NCBI GenBank assembly: GCA_028818995.1
Contig: JAPPMR010000211.1
Span: 1 to 8,354 of the forward strand
Direction: 5' to 3'
Source of the DNA: Candidatus Poribacteria bacterium
GTDB taxonomy: Bacteria > Poribacteria > WGA-4E > WGA-3G
DNA length: 8,354 bases
Part shown: one piece after another, positions 1 through 7,854 of the stretch
Layout: each line of letters begins with the position of its first letter
Position numbering within the stretch: position 1 is the stretch's first letter
Made by a program: the position numbers and the translations under genes
The notes under the pieces: model-generated
Seen by the model: the letters and a program-made list of their open reading frames with translations, nothing else
What the model was told of the DNA's origin: nothing
Database searches by the model: none

Positions 1-195
1 GTCCTGTTCTTGTCTGGCAGTAACGAGCGGCCGGATATTTTGATTTTTTTTAATTTGTTCCTTTTTTAAGAACAGCCAAATCCAATACGCAATTAATCCG
101 CCACACCAGACAAAAAAGAAACATTGCAAGATAGTTACAATAACTGAAGCAATTGGGTTCGTGGGAGATAGGTATTCACTAAAGAATGGTGGCAT
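1..195 (-). CDS. Membrane-anchored protein, N-terminal part only (runs off the left edge)
   Basis: An open frame starts at ATG 195-193 and stays open for 65 codons to the window edge, so only the N-terminus is seen. The first 14 residues are short and mostly uncharged, followed by one long hydrophobic segment at about residues 15-43 rich in Phe, Trp and Ile. Lys/Arg-rich residues follow directly (K44, K45, K49, K50, R55), so by the positive-inside rule the N-terminus is outside and the rest cytoplasmic. The start lies 8 nt after the stop of the preceding gene, and a weak purine-rich ribosome site (AAGAAG) overlaps that stop codon, which suggests coupled translation and membership of the same operon. 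I do not recognise a family. Most of the protein, presumably a cytoplasmic domain, is outside the window. Confidence 0.75.
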   Translation of the reverse strand, partial: MPPFFSEYLSPTNPIASVIVTILQCFFFVWCGGLIAYWIWLFLKKEQIKKNQNIRPLVTARQEQD

Positions 196-203
196 AAGTC
201 TTC

Positions 204-1346
204 TTATTCGCTGGATTCCAAGTCTATTTTACCTTTTTCAATAAGTGTCCACTGTTTTTGGATGGAATCGAATTCACATATTGCTGGTTTAATAATCTTC
301 AAATTTTTATAACGAGAATGATAATTGAAATCTGGACATTCAAATACTTCACCAAAACGGCCAGCTCTATAAACAGAATGTTCTAAAGTGAAACTGTAAA
401 TTGGAACAACTGCATACTGTCCTTCATCTTCAATATAAAATCCCCAAAACTCACCACGTTCGTTCGTTTCAAAGATCGGAGACTCATTTGAATCCTCACG
501 ACGCTTTAAAGTATTTATAACTCCGATTTGAGAGTACGAATGATAATTCATCTGCAATTGATCTTCATTTCTTCTGTTGTAAATGTTACAAAATGTTTGA
601 AGGGCTTGAGGTAACGGTTCCTCATGTTCATTTTGGAAATCTTGAGAATGTGCTGTGATTTCTTGAGAATCCGTTGAAGTTGCCGTGTTTTCGACGGACG
701 GGTTTGTGTAATTTTCAGCTTGAGATAGACTGTGAGTTTCAAGAGTGTTTGCAATGCGCTCTAGACTTCGTTGGATATTTCTGTCCTCATCTATCAATAT
801 TTCAAGCAAACGTTTGAAGTCGGACAGAATATCCTTTGAATAATCTGCCGTGCCTTCAAAAGTTTGGGAACGTCTATTGATGGGACTTTCCGACAAAGCG
901 TTCACCTTTTGTTCACGGTATCCTAATCTATTATCTTTCTCAAGTTGGCTTAATCTGTTATCTACTCGCTTTCTGAAAGATCTGTCCATCCGGAAGATTA
1001 TAATCAGCAAAATCAGAATGCCAAGCAATAGAACACCAAAAATAGGCATAAACATAGTGTGTAGAAATCCCTGCTGCCCTTCACTCGAACTGTCGGTTGT
1101 ACCATCAATGTCCTGTTGTGCTAACGAAGTTTGAACTTGATTTTGTCTTTCGACTGTCTGTTGAAGTTCATCAGGTTTATCGCTATGTTCGTTTGCCGTT
1201 AAACCAAATGGAGGAACTAGTACAGCGAGTAGCAAAATACCACACAAGAAATTTGCGTGTACAGAACGAATTTTTCGATATTCTTGGTCAGAATTATCCA
1301 ACGGTCTGCAAAACGTATTCACGGTGTCCACTGCTCCGTTTTCCAT
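204..1346 (-). CDS. Two-helix membrane protein with coiled coil and C-terminal small conserved domain
   Basis: 380 residues if started at ATG 1346. A hydrophobic segment at about residues 32-50 may be an anchor or a cleavable signal (ends GLTA-NE). An acidic, Gln-rich loop follows (51-96), then a strong membrane helix at 97-118. The helix is followed by a very basic stretch (RMDRSFRKR), which places the C-terminal two thirds in the cytoplasm. Residues 125-205 look helical and coiled-coil-like; 206-245 is a Ser/Thr/Gln/Glu linker of low complexity. Residues 248-375 resemble a small beta-rich domain seen at the C-end of assorted bacterial proteins, with the pattern FWGFYIEDEGQYAVVP, a central FEC, then IIKPA and W-x-LIEKGKI; I cannot name it. 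The gene overlaps the upstream ATPase gene by 28 nt. An alternative GTG start at 1322 would give a GTGA stop/start overlap. Likely role, by inference: membrane tether or adaptor for the cytoplasmic NTPases encoded just upstream. Confidence 0.85.
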   Translation of the reverse strand: MENGAVDTVNTFCRPLDNSDQEYRKIRSVHANFLCGILLLAVLVPPFGLTANEHSDKPDELQQTVERQNQVQTSLAQQDIDGTTDSSSEGQQGFLHTMFMPIFGVLLLGILILLIIIFRMDRSFRKRVDNRLSQLEKDNRLGYREQKVNALSESPINRRSQTFEGTADYSKDILSDFKRLLEILIDEDRNIQRSLERIANTLETHSLSQAENYTNPSVENTATSTDSQEITAHSQDFQNEHEEPLPQALQTFCNIYNRRNEDQLQMNYHSYSQIGVINTLKRREDSNESPIFETNERGEFWGFYIEDEGQYAVVPIYSFTLEHSVYRAGRFGEVFECPDFNYHSRYKNLKIIKPAICEFDSIQKQWTLIEKGKIDLESSE

Positions 1347-4300
1347 TCTAATAGGAATTTCAGTGCCAAGATAAATAGAGGCTCAACGTGAAGGCCGTCA
1401 GATGGCTTGCCCTTAAATTCTAGAAATTCATTCTTTAATTGTGTTACGATAAAATCTTGCGTCTTCTGATCCAGTGTGATTTTTCCGTTGGACCACCCAA
1501 CCCTATTAAAACTCTCTACGAAATCTCTAATTTGTTTTAATTCTTCCGTAGTGTTCAGGCCAGCTGCAAGGCGTTCAGCGGTCAGAATTTCTGTCTCCGC
1601 CTGCTTTTCATCGTTTTCTATAAATGTTTCGCCCGCTAAAACATCAGTTTTAGTTAACTCATCTTGAGTCCAGTCAAGATTCTTCTTCACTTGGACTAAG
1701 CCGTAAGCGGCTTCTTCTTTAGGTGATTTACTAATTTCAAGGTCAAAGCGACCGATATCTGTGTCAAATTCTGATGCATCAAGGAGGATCTGCTTGAGAC
1801 GCGTTTTACTTGTTTCGTTCTTTTTGAAATCACCGTTTGCCAGCCAGTTTAAAATACGCGCTCCATTTCCACCGATGTACACGCTCGGCATTTTTCTGTC
1901 AAAATTTCCAGTTTGATTAAGGTATTTAAGAACTAACCCGATGTAATATAAAAGCCCGGAAATCCCCAGAGCGATCAGGTGAATAAATGGTTTCACTTGT
2001 GGTCGAGTATGTATTGCAAGATTCTGCCACCAATTTTGATCATTGTTCTGTGCATGAGAATTAATCGATTCAGCAATCCATGAATCGGCCTGGGCATAAA
2101 AATCCGATGCCTTCTTTTTAGATGCCTTTTTTAACAAGTCGATATCTGATTGGTTAACACCAAAATTTTCCAAGAATCCAGGGTTTCCCTTAAGCATATC
2201 TAAAAAGACGCGTCTACCTGCCAATCTGAGAGATCCGTGCCAATGCAGTTTGCCGTCCTGCCATATAGAGATGTCTGAAGTTTCCCCGCCAATATCTATA
2301 CAGACCGCTCCATCAGCAAATGCCCCAATAGCATTTTTACTTTGTCGCGTACTTGCAAAAAATTGCGCGGCAGCAACACTTTCTGGTTCATCGGCTACTA
2401 TCTTGCCCTGCAGACCTGTTACCGTACTACACCTTTCCGTAATACGTTGCCAAATTTGTCTGAAACTTTCTCTATCATCTTCGGAAAATGCAATCGGATA
2501 AGAAAAGTGCCAATTGATTCTCTTCACACCTTCATTAGCAGCCTCGGCGGCACACTGGAGGCACAACTGTTCAAGAAAAATACTGGTGCGAATTTTATCA
2601 TTGGGTTGTGGAGACCATTTGAGATCAGTAAAAATTTTTTCGACAGATGGAAATTTTTGATAGTTGGAAACAAAATGGATATGACCGTCTAACAACGGCC
2701 TTAATCCGCTATTGTCTGAAAAACTCTGAAATAGGCTAAGAAATGGTGTTTTTTCAGATTCAATCGAAAAGAAATCATCGTATAAACGATCACGGTGGTA
2801 TTCTCTCGATTTTGTAACCTGGAGCAGACGGCTCGCTAATTCCATTTTGTTGGGAGAACTTTGTAGATCATCTATATCATTTCTGTAAACGGTAGTACTA
2901 CTGGTACCGAAATCAATACCGATGTTCCAGGTTTTTCCATCATCTGCTAAAGTGTCCGGAAGCGAAATAAGCAAAACGCCTGCTTCTTCATCTTTATACC
3001 TGCAAATCATTATTTCTGGAAAATGAGATGTTTTGGTAATCGATTTTTCAATGTCAACATCCGAAGTCTGAGGGGCAGCAACTTTTTGTTGATCATCATG
3101 GGTGCCATACGGTTCGACATAGAACGTACCTAGAACAGGATCTGAAAAATAGGTATAGTAAACTTGCCAATCTGATTTTCTGAAATTGGGCCAGATTTCT
3201 AGGACAGGTACCTCGTCTATTTCAATAATTTCTCCGCTTTCATAAAGAGGCTCAATACCGTCTTCTCTTTCGGTATATTCTTGAGTGACTTCAAGCCCCG
3301 AGGGGAGGTATAAGGTAACCTTAATGCCTTTTTCCGTTTTCTCAAAGATAATTCGCTTATTTAAATCCGTTACATCCAATTCTGATAGTGCTTCACTCTT
3401 AATTGGAAGAATAGGGGTAACACGACTCTCTTTAACAGTAAGTTCATCATTAATTTTTAGTGGGAGAGATCCACAAAAAGCATCTGGATCCTTAATTACA
3501 AAAAGTTTTTCGGTGAGGTATTCCTTCTTCGCTATGGGTTTATTCATACCGACGAAGAATCCTTGCTCTATACGGAGACCTGTATCAGAAAGATCCGGCA
3601 TGGTTTGAGGTGCTCCGCCTAATTCATTCATGAAATCGAGAATCCGTCCGTTAAGGCGATCTCTTATAAACTTTATTCTATCATTGAGTTCTTCGTTGAG
3701 ATCAGGATTAGCATCAGGAAGAGGAGCAATCTGTGTTACATGAAAGTGGTTAAGCCAACCAGCAACAGCTACTTGCTCTTCTTGGTCTAAATTTTCGATC
3801 GGATCGCAGAGGACTTTTCCATTAAACCAAGGCACGTCTGAAATTAGATCGGTATAGTCGACAGCAGTACAAACGAGGGTAGTTGGCGAAGTTATACCAA
3901 TTGGGTTACCCTTAAACAAAATGAGATAGAGTTTATCCCATGTCGTCTCTGCTTCTAATGTATGTTCTGGTAGTAACTTTGATAATGCCCGGAGAAACTC
4001 TGGGGCACCTGCATCTCCCTCATCAGGAATCGCGATTTGCTTAGTCGTCAAGGGAAAATCCTTTCGCTCCTTGAGTGCCAACATCGCCAAAAGCCCACGC
4101 CACTCACCTAAAATGCATTTACGCATCGGATGGTCAGTACCATAAAGTGCCATCTCAAACAGCAGTGGACGTGCCCACATGCTCGGAATGCTGTCAATGT
4201 CAGTAAATTCAGCAGCAGCAGTCGTAACCTTAAGACTCCTACTAATGTTATAAAGCTCAACGGCATTTACCGATTGCCATTGTCCTGGGTCAAGTGGTCC

Positions 4301-4348
4301 TACAGTTTTATCATCTTTCAAAGGAGGGAGGAGTCGGTAGTTTGGCAT
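1319..4348 (-). CDS. Large actin/Hsp70-superfamily ATPase with unknown N-terminal region
   Basis: 1009 residues. The C-terminal half has all the landmarks of the Hsp70/actin nucleotide-binding fold in order: phosphate-1 loop NIGIDFGTSSTT (475-486); a segment like the Hsp70 'VPAxF' region, FSYPIAFSEDDRESF (615-629); DEPESVAAA (653-661), matching the Hsp70 NEPTAAA motif; phosphate-2 loop CIDIGGETSDISIW (683-696); adenosine loop VYIGGNGARIL (823-833); and KEEAAYGLV (877-885), matching the Hsp70 DEAVAxGAA segment. That spans about 410 residues, close to a normal Hsp70 ATPase domain. There is no Hsp70 substrate-binding domain: about 120 mainly helical residues close the protein. Residues 1-470 are unassigned and include a WPNFRKSDWQVYYTY segment (386-400). 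No signal or membrane helix is evident, so it is probably cytoplasmic. An AGGAG site 8 nt before ATG 4348 fixes the start. The size and fold recall large actin-like proteins such as SrfB, but I cannot confirm homology. It may hydrolyse ATP as a chaperone-like switch or form filaments. Confidence 0.9.
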   Translation of the reverse strand: MPNYRLLPPLKDDKTVGPLDPGQWQSVNAVELYNISRSLKVTTAAAEFTDIDSIPSMWARPLLFEMALYGTDHPMRKCILGEWRGLLAMLALKERKDFPLTTKQIAIPDEGDAGAPEFLRALSKLLPEHTLEAETTWDKLYLILFKGNPIGITSPTTLVCTAVDYTDLISDVPWFNGKVLCDPIENLDQEEQVAVAGWLNHFHVTQIAPLPDANPDLNEELNDRIKFIRDRLNGRILDFMNELGGAPQTMPDLSDTGLRIEQGFFVGMNKPIAKKEYLTEKLFVIKDPDAFCGSLPLKINDELTVKESRVTPILPIKSEALSELDVTDLNKRIIFEKTEKGIKVTLYLPSGLEVTQEYTEREDGIEPLYESGEIIEIDEVPVLEIWPNFRKSDWQVYYTYFSDPVLGTFYVEPYGTHDDQQKVAAPQTSDVDIEKSITKTSHFPEIMICRYKDEEAGVLLISLPDTLADDGKTWNIGIDFGTSSTTVYRNDIDDLQSSPNKMELASRLLQVTKSREYHRDRLYDDFFSIESEKTPFLSLFQSFSDNSGLRPLLDGHIHFVSNYQKFPSVEKIFTDLKWSPQPNDKIRTSIFLEQLCLQCAAEAANEGVKRINWHFSYPIAFSEDDRESFRQIWQRITERCSTVTGLQGKIVADEPESVAAAQFFASTRQSKNAIGAFADGAVCIDIGGETSDISIWQDGKLHWHGSLRLAGRRVFLDMLKGNPGFLENFGVNQSDIDLLKKASKKKASDFYAQADSWIAESINSHAQNNDQNWWQNLAIHTRPQVKPFIHLIALGISGLLYYIGLVLKYLNQTGNFDRKMPSVYIGGNGARILNWLANGDFKKNETSKTRLKQILLDASEFDTDIGRFDLEISKSPKEEAAYGLVQVKKNLDWTQDELTKTDVLAGETFIENDEKQAETEILTAERLAAGLNTTEELKQIRDFVESFNRVGWSNGKITLDQKTQDFIVTQLKNEFLEFKGKPSDGLHVEPLFILALKFLLEWKTEQWTP
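1334..1337 (-). promoter_or_regulatory. Candidate ribosome binding site for an alternative GTG start
   Basis: GGAG on the minus strand lies 11 nt ahead of GTG 1322-1320. That GTG overlaps the TGA stop of the ATPase gene as GTGA, a common coupling arrangement. The ATG at 1346 has no good Shine-Dalgarno sequence (the upstream stretch is CCTATTAGA). The start of the two-helix membrane protein is therefore uncertain by 8 codons; the membrane segments are unaffected. Confidence 0.4.
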
Positions 4349-4356
4349 TCAACACT

Positions 4357-4361
4357 CTCCT
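4357..4361 (-). promoter_or_regulatory. Ribosome binding site of the actin/Hsp70-like gene
   Basis: AGGAG on the minus strand sits 8 nt before ATG 4348, inside the 64-nt gap after the tubulin-like gene. It decides the start of the ATPase gene. The rest of the gap is AT-rich, and I see neither a promoter nor a terminator in it. Confidence 0.75.
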
Positions 4362-4412
4362 ATCTGTTTTGCATATAAATTGTGTTATGCATAATATGAG
4401 TTTGGAAACTTA

Positions 4413-5882
4413 TTAAATCCTTCCGCTGTTTCGGTATAAAGCACTCAAAAATCTTCCAATATCGCCGGTGCCATCACTTTTCCCCCTAGCAGAGCACATA
4501 TTTTCCCAGAGTCTGTTCACTGGATGCAAAGATTCTGCTGTGTTTGATGAAATAAGATTACCGAATTTCCTTAGGTCGAAACTGTCTTTAAATATAAGAC
4601 GGTTCCGATCACTTTTTTGCGCGTATGCATCGTATTTAACAAGCCCGACCTGCTGATCACCAGCAGAATTTTGAATGTTAGCGAGCCAGAGTAGAAAATC
4701 TTCACAATAGTTTTGAACATCCTTGAGTAATGTTATCGTATCGTCGTTAAGCGAAATCCTGTTCCGTTTAAAGAAATCGATGTACCATGGGGCACGATAA
4801 CCTGAACCCTTCTCTCGAATATTATCGTTAAGCATCGGTTGATAAATGCTTAAGTATGCGAAAGCAAAACGTGCCAAATATTCGATTTTTGAACGAATTT
4901 CACTACCATTATTGTTATAGGGCAGATCTATCCATTGAAGTTGTTTGCTGTCTCGATCTATTCTGAAATATTGAGAAACTTGATTCGGTCCGAAATTTTT
5001 CCCGAAGAAATCGATGGCTGCTAAAGCAGCATAAAGTTCAATGAAGTGTGGGGCATTCTCTTGGTTCTCTCCACCCAGAGCATTGTTAACTTTAATTTGA
5101 GATTCATCACCAAAGAGGTAAATCGCATCGTAAATAAGTTTTTTATTCCAAAGGTGATAATACTCGAGTGCCGCTTGGGTATTCATTAGAAAATGCTCAG
5201 CCTTCGCTTTGAGTTCCTTATCTTTTGTATCATCAAAAGTAAAGTAGGGGAGAACCAGTGCTCCGCCTACCTGTACTTTTTTATTTTTGAATTCATCTTT
5301 AACTAGCTCTGCAATCGTGGGGAAACCAGATGCCCCGGTGCCACCAAAGATTGATCCTGCTAAAAAGACCTTAGCGTCTGTATCTTTAGCAACTAGCATC
5401 CGAAATGTAAGCCATGGATCATCTGCTCCCAATTTCACCGTTTGTGCCATGACTGATGCCCCAATTGAGGGGTGACCACGAAAACCTTTATCTAGTTCAG
5501 CTTTTCTTTCTTTTTGACTATATAGAACTTCAAAGAGATCAGCAGCAGGATGCTTTTTCGCCCTAAGGTCATTATAGCGAACAAAATCCTCTAAGGATGG
5601 ATTCGGATTATCTTTATTAAACGGGGTCCAAACCGGACTTTTAGCAGAAATAATTTCTGTCTGTAATAACCGCGGTTGGGCAAGTCGTGGCTCCGTGCGA
5701 AACTTCTTGTAATGATTCAACGTTGCCACGGCACGTGCAAGGCTACCGTTTGCTTCATCGGGATCGACAAAAAGCATGTAAAGGTCATTATTATCTGGCA
5801 TCATCCCTGCCGCGGCGAGATGCATCAAGGATTCAAGACATTTCGCCCCTGTTCCACCAATACCAATAGCATAATATCCCAT
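4413..5882 (-). CDS. Tubulin/FtsZ-superfamily GTPase-like protein
   Basis: 489 residues, no signal or membrane helix, so cytoplasmic. The N-terminus begins with a beta strand and glycine loop YAIGIGGTGAK (4-14), as in the T1 loop of tubulin-type proteins. FVDPDEANG (38-46) sits where the nucleotide-contacting T3 region is expected. The tubulin signature appears as GSIFGGTGASG (176-186), close to the GGTG[ST]G consensus. This combination matches the tubulin-like families distinct from FtsZ (Pfam Tubulin_2 type), not cell-division FtsZ. A canonical T7 catalytic loop (NxDxxD) is not obvious; IELYAALAAIDFF (281-293) is the best conserved-looking segment after the signature. Residues 300-489 are unassigned. 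The start is firm: AGGAGG lies 7 nt before ATG 5882, and the upstream VWA gene ends 26 nt away. It probably binds GTP and may polymerise or act as a switch with the adjacent ATPase; both roles are inferred. Confidence 0.9.
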   Translation of the reverse strand: MGYYAIGIGGTGAKCLESLMHLAAAGMMPDNNDLYMLFVDPDEANGSLARAVATLNHYKKFRTEPRLAQPRLLQTEIISAKSPVWTPFNKDNPNPSLEDFVRYNDLRAKKHPAADLFEVLYSQKERKAELDKGFRGHPSIGASVMAQTVKLGADDPWLTFRMLVAKDTDAKVFLAGSIFGGTGASGFPTIAELVKDEFKNKKVQVGGALVLPYFTFDDTKDKELKAKAEHFLMNTQAALEYYHLWNKKLIYDAIYLFGDESQIKVNNALGGENQENAPHFIELYAALAAIDFFGKNFGPNQVSQYFRIDRDSKQLQWIDLPYNNNGSEIRSKIEYLARFAFAYLSIYQPMLNDNIREKGSGYRAPWYIDFFKRNRISLNDDTITLLKDVQNYCEDFLLWLANIQNSAGDQQVGLVKYDAYAQKSDRNRLIFKDSFDLRKFGNLISSNTAESLHPVNRLWENMCSARGKSDGTGDIGRFLSALYRNSGRI

Positions 5883-5889
5883 TAATTTA

Positions 5890-5895
5890 CCTCCT
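5890..5895 (-). promoter_or_regulatory. Strong ribosome binding site of the tubulin-like gene
   Basis: A full AGGAGG on the minus strand, 7 nt before ATG 5882. It is the strongest Shine-Dalgarno sequence in the window and suggests that the tubulin-like protein is made in larger amounts than its neighbours, as would suit a polymer-forming subunit. Confidence 0.85.
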
Positions 5896-5908
5896 ATTCA
5901 TAAAGTAT

Positions 5909-7843
5909 TTACCATGGGCATCGGGATCGAATTTGCTCTGCTCCTATTGGCGCATACTTAAAAGATGATGGTGAAAATAAGACAGTGGTGAGATAATAGG
6001 GCAGCAAACCATTCAAAAAGAAAAGCAAATTTGCTATCCACAGACTACTTTCAGCTTCTTCAACATAGATACAACTCACGATGCTCATTATAATCGGTAC
6101 AAGAAATAACAAAAACCAAACGATGCGTTTTCCAGACCCACCTCCTCTATTAATTTTGAAACCCCATTGTGTTAATACGTACCATACAAGACTTGCCGCT
6201 CCAGCACTTACAACGCACAAAATCGCGTATTTTTGAAAACTCTCCATCCATTGTCCTATTGTAATTTTTTTATTATCAGGTAATTCAGGCGGGTAGGTCT
6301 CGAGAATACGAGGTTCAACCTGCACAACAGCAACGCCACAAATAACAGTAATAACAAGGATACACCCCACATTAAAACAGATGTTGCTCCAATTCATTTC
6401 TATAGTGTCTCCCTTACCTTTTTTTAATATAGCAGTAAATTGCGCCATTTTAGGGCGATGCATCCGTGCGGTTACCTGCGAAAGATTGCGAACAAATTTA
6501 ACCAAATTCAGAGTCTTTGAACCGTCGCGTCCTGTGCCCATATCCCACTCCGAACACCACTTGGGTTCCCGATATGAATCAATTGCGGGATAAAGTGTCA
6601 CTTCATAAAGGTAGATAGCACTTTCCAGAGAACTTGATTCTAAACTGAACTCAGTGCTGAGTTTATTACTATCTTCATTTTCCAAAAGCTCTGACCTTAC
6701 GGTCAGGCACTTCTTAGCTTCCCCACTTATTTGGGTTTCTCCCATCGGCGCGTGTTTAGCAATAATATCAGGCTTAAACGGGTTAGACGTGTTAGAATCA
6801 AAGAACATTGCATGCGGCAACGAAACATATTCCATTTTAACAGAGATTTCGGCAGGATCAGAAGTTCTCACGATTTGAAATTGTTGCAAGCCTGGATCTT
6901 CACTACTGACGAAAGTATCGTTACTTAAATTATCCTTCTCAATTAAAGCCCTGTCAAACGATAATAAGGGATTGACCAAATACCGCGAAAAGATTATCGT
7001 TTCTGCCTCCGAAAATCCATTTGCTTGTAAGCGATCAAAATAGTGCGCGATATCGGCGTACTTGCCCAAAACAAGCAGATAGAACGGACGAAACGTTTCA
7101 GTATCTCCAGGATTACTCCGATAAGGCATTGATGATCCTTCACCGATACCGATGTCGTAGACCGTGCCATCAAATTGACTCCGTAATCCGAATAACCCGA
7201 CCTCACATCCTTTTTGAATATATTTCTCTTTCAGGTGATTAATCAACAGAGTTATATCACTGTCATCTTGAAAAAGGTCGGTTACAATAACCACTAATTG
7301 CCCTTCAGTGTTATCTGCCTCGGCATCTTCCTGAAGTGTGTCATTTGCATCTATCTCTGCTGTATCTTCAGGTGTGCTGCTCGTTCCGATATCAGTGTTG
7401 ACGAATTGTGCCTCGTTCTCAATAACTTTTTCAATGTACGTTTTTCCAAAGATATCTTCTTCCTCGTAAAAACTTTCATATCCGGCTTGCAAGTAGGTGC
7501 TCCTATCAATCGGCTCAACCTTCTCACCGAATCGGAAAAAATTCACCGTTTCATCTCTCCAACCACTTACAATTACACTCTCTAAAGAGGGACAGATTCG
7601 GGTGTAATGCGTTGAATCCGGAACAACGAAGCCTTGCATGGAGAGTGTCGCGTCAAAATAGATGCGCGCAACAAGCCTATCTGATACGGGGGGTAAGTCC
7701 GGTAGCGGTTCTGGCGGGTCTGGGATACTCTTTTCACCAGTATCACAACCTTTTAGAGAAATAAAAAGGCATAGATAGATGGAGAGCAGCAAAAATCTCG
7801 TTTTCCACTTTATTTCTTTTTCTTGCATCTTCTGTACCAACAT
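5909..7843 (-). CDS. VWA-domain putative lipoprotein with four C-terminal membrane helices
   Basis: 644 residues. The basic N-terminus (KEIKWKTR) is followed by a hydrophobic core at 17-30 and LKGC (30-33), a lipobox-like site with an unusual Lys at -2; a Pro-rich linker follows (40-53). The VWA-like domain begins at RIYFDATLSMQGF (60-72), giving a DxTxS metal site (D64, T66, S68). GTSST (153-157) could supply the next metal-binding Thr, and VVIVTDLFQDD (184-194) supplies the late Asp (D189). An acidic insert at about 158-182 interrupts the domain. Residues 225-480 are an unassigned region, then membrane helices at about 487-508, 537-558, 573-593 and 601-623, and a short tail, FKYAPIGAEQIR. 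VWA domains bind partner proteins through a metal ion; here the partner is unknown. It is the first gene after the promoter. AGGA lies 7 nt before ATG 7843. Membrane orientation is unclear: the signal puts VWA outside, but loop charges around the four helices favour both ends inside. Confidence 0.85.
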   Translation of the reverse strand: MLVQKMQEKEIKWKTRFLLLSIYLCLFISLKGCDTGEKSIPDPPEPLPDLPPVSDRLVARIYFDATLSMQGFVVPDSTHYTRICPSLESVIVSGWRDETVNFFRFGEKVEPIDRSTYLQAGYESFYEEEDIFGKTYIEKVIENEAQFVNTDIGTSSTPEDTAEIDANDTLQEDAEADNTEGQLVVIVTDLFQDDSDITLLINHLKEKYIQKGCEVGLFGLRSQFDGTVYDIGIGEGSSMPYRSNPGDTETFRPFYLLVLGKYADIAHYFDRLQANGFSEAETIIFSRYLVNPLLSFDRALIEKDNLSNDTFVSSEDPGLQQFQIVRTSDPAEISVKMEYVSLPHAMFFDSNTSNPFKPDIIAKHAPMGETQISGEAKKCLTVRSELLENEDSNKLSTEFSLESSSLESAIYLYEVTLYPAIDSYREPKWCSEWDMGTGRDGSKTLNLVKFVRNLSQVTARMHRPKMAQFTAILKKGKGDTIEMNWSNICFNVGCILVITVICGVAVVQVEPRILETYPPELPDNKKITIGQWMESFQKYAILCVVSAGAASLVWYVLTQWGFKINRGGGSGKRIVWFLLFLVPIIMSIVSCIYVEEAESSLWIANLLFFLNGLLPYYLTTVLFSPSSFKYAPIGAEQIRSRCPW

Positions 7844-7850
7844 ATAACAA

Positions 7851-7854
7851 TCCT
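7851..7854 (-). promoter_or_regulatory. Ribosome binding site of the VWA gene
   Basis: AGGA on the minus strand lies 7 nt before ATG 7843, which supports that codon over the internal Met at residue 6. Confidence 0.65.

Noticed and set aside
44..51. Run of eight A on the coding strand of the left-edge gene, as a slippage or frameshift site
   Set aside because: The frame remains open through it, and the downstream sequence needed to judge an alternative frame is outside the window.
2250..2692. Overlapping plus-strand open frames
   Set aside because: They are antisense shadows of the conserved Hsp70-like ATPase region, including the phosphate-2 loop; no family resemblance of their own.
3285..3608. 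Plus-strand 107-residue open frame
   Set aside because: Antisense to the N-terminal part of the ATPase gene, with no ribosome site or recognisable motif.
1319..4348. Identification as a true DnaK chaperone
   Set aside because: The ATPase fold is at the C-terminal half, the substrate-binding domain is missing, and no DnaJ or GrpE gene lies in the window.
4385..4394. TTATGCATAA palindrome in the gap before the ATPase gene
   Set aside because: A 10-bp palindrome in AT-rich DNA is expected by chance, and no promoter boxes accompany it.
4413..5882. Identification as the cell-division protein FtsZ
   Set aside because: The nucleotide loops are tubulin-like, but the length, the lack of an evident T7 loop and the absence of division genes nearby argue for a distinct tubulin-like family.
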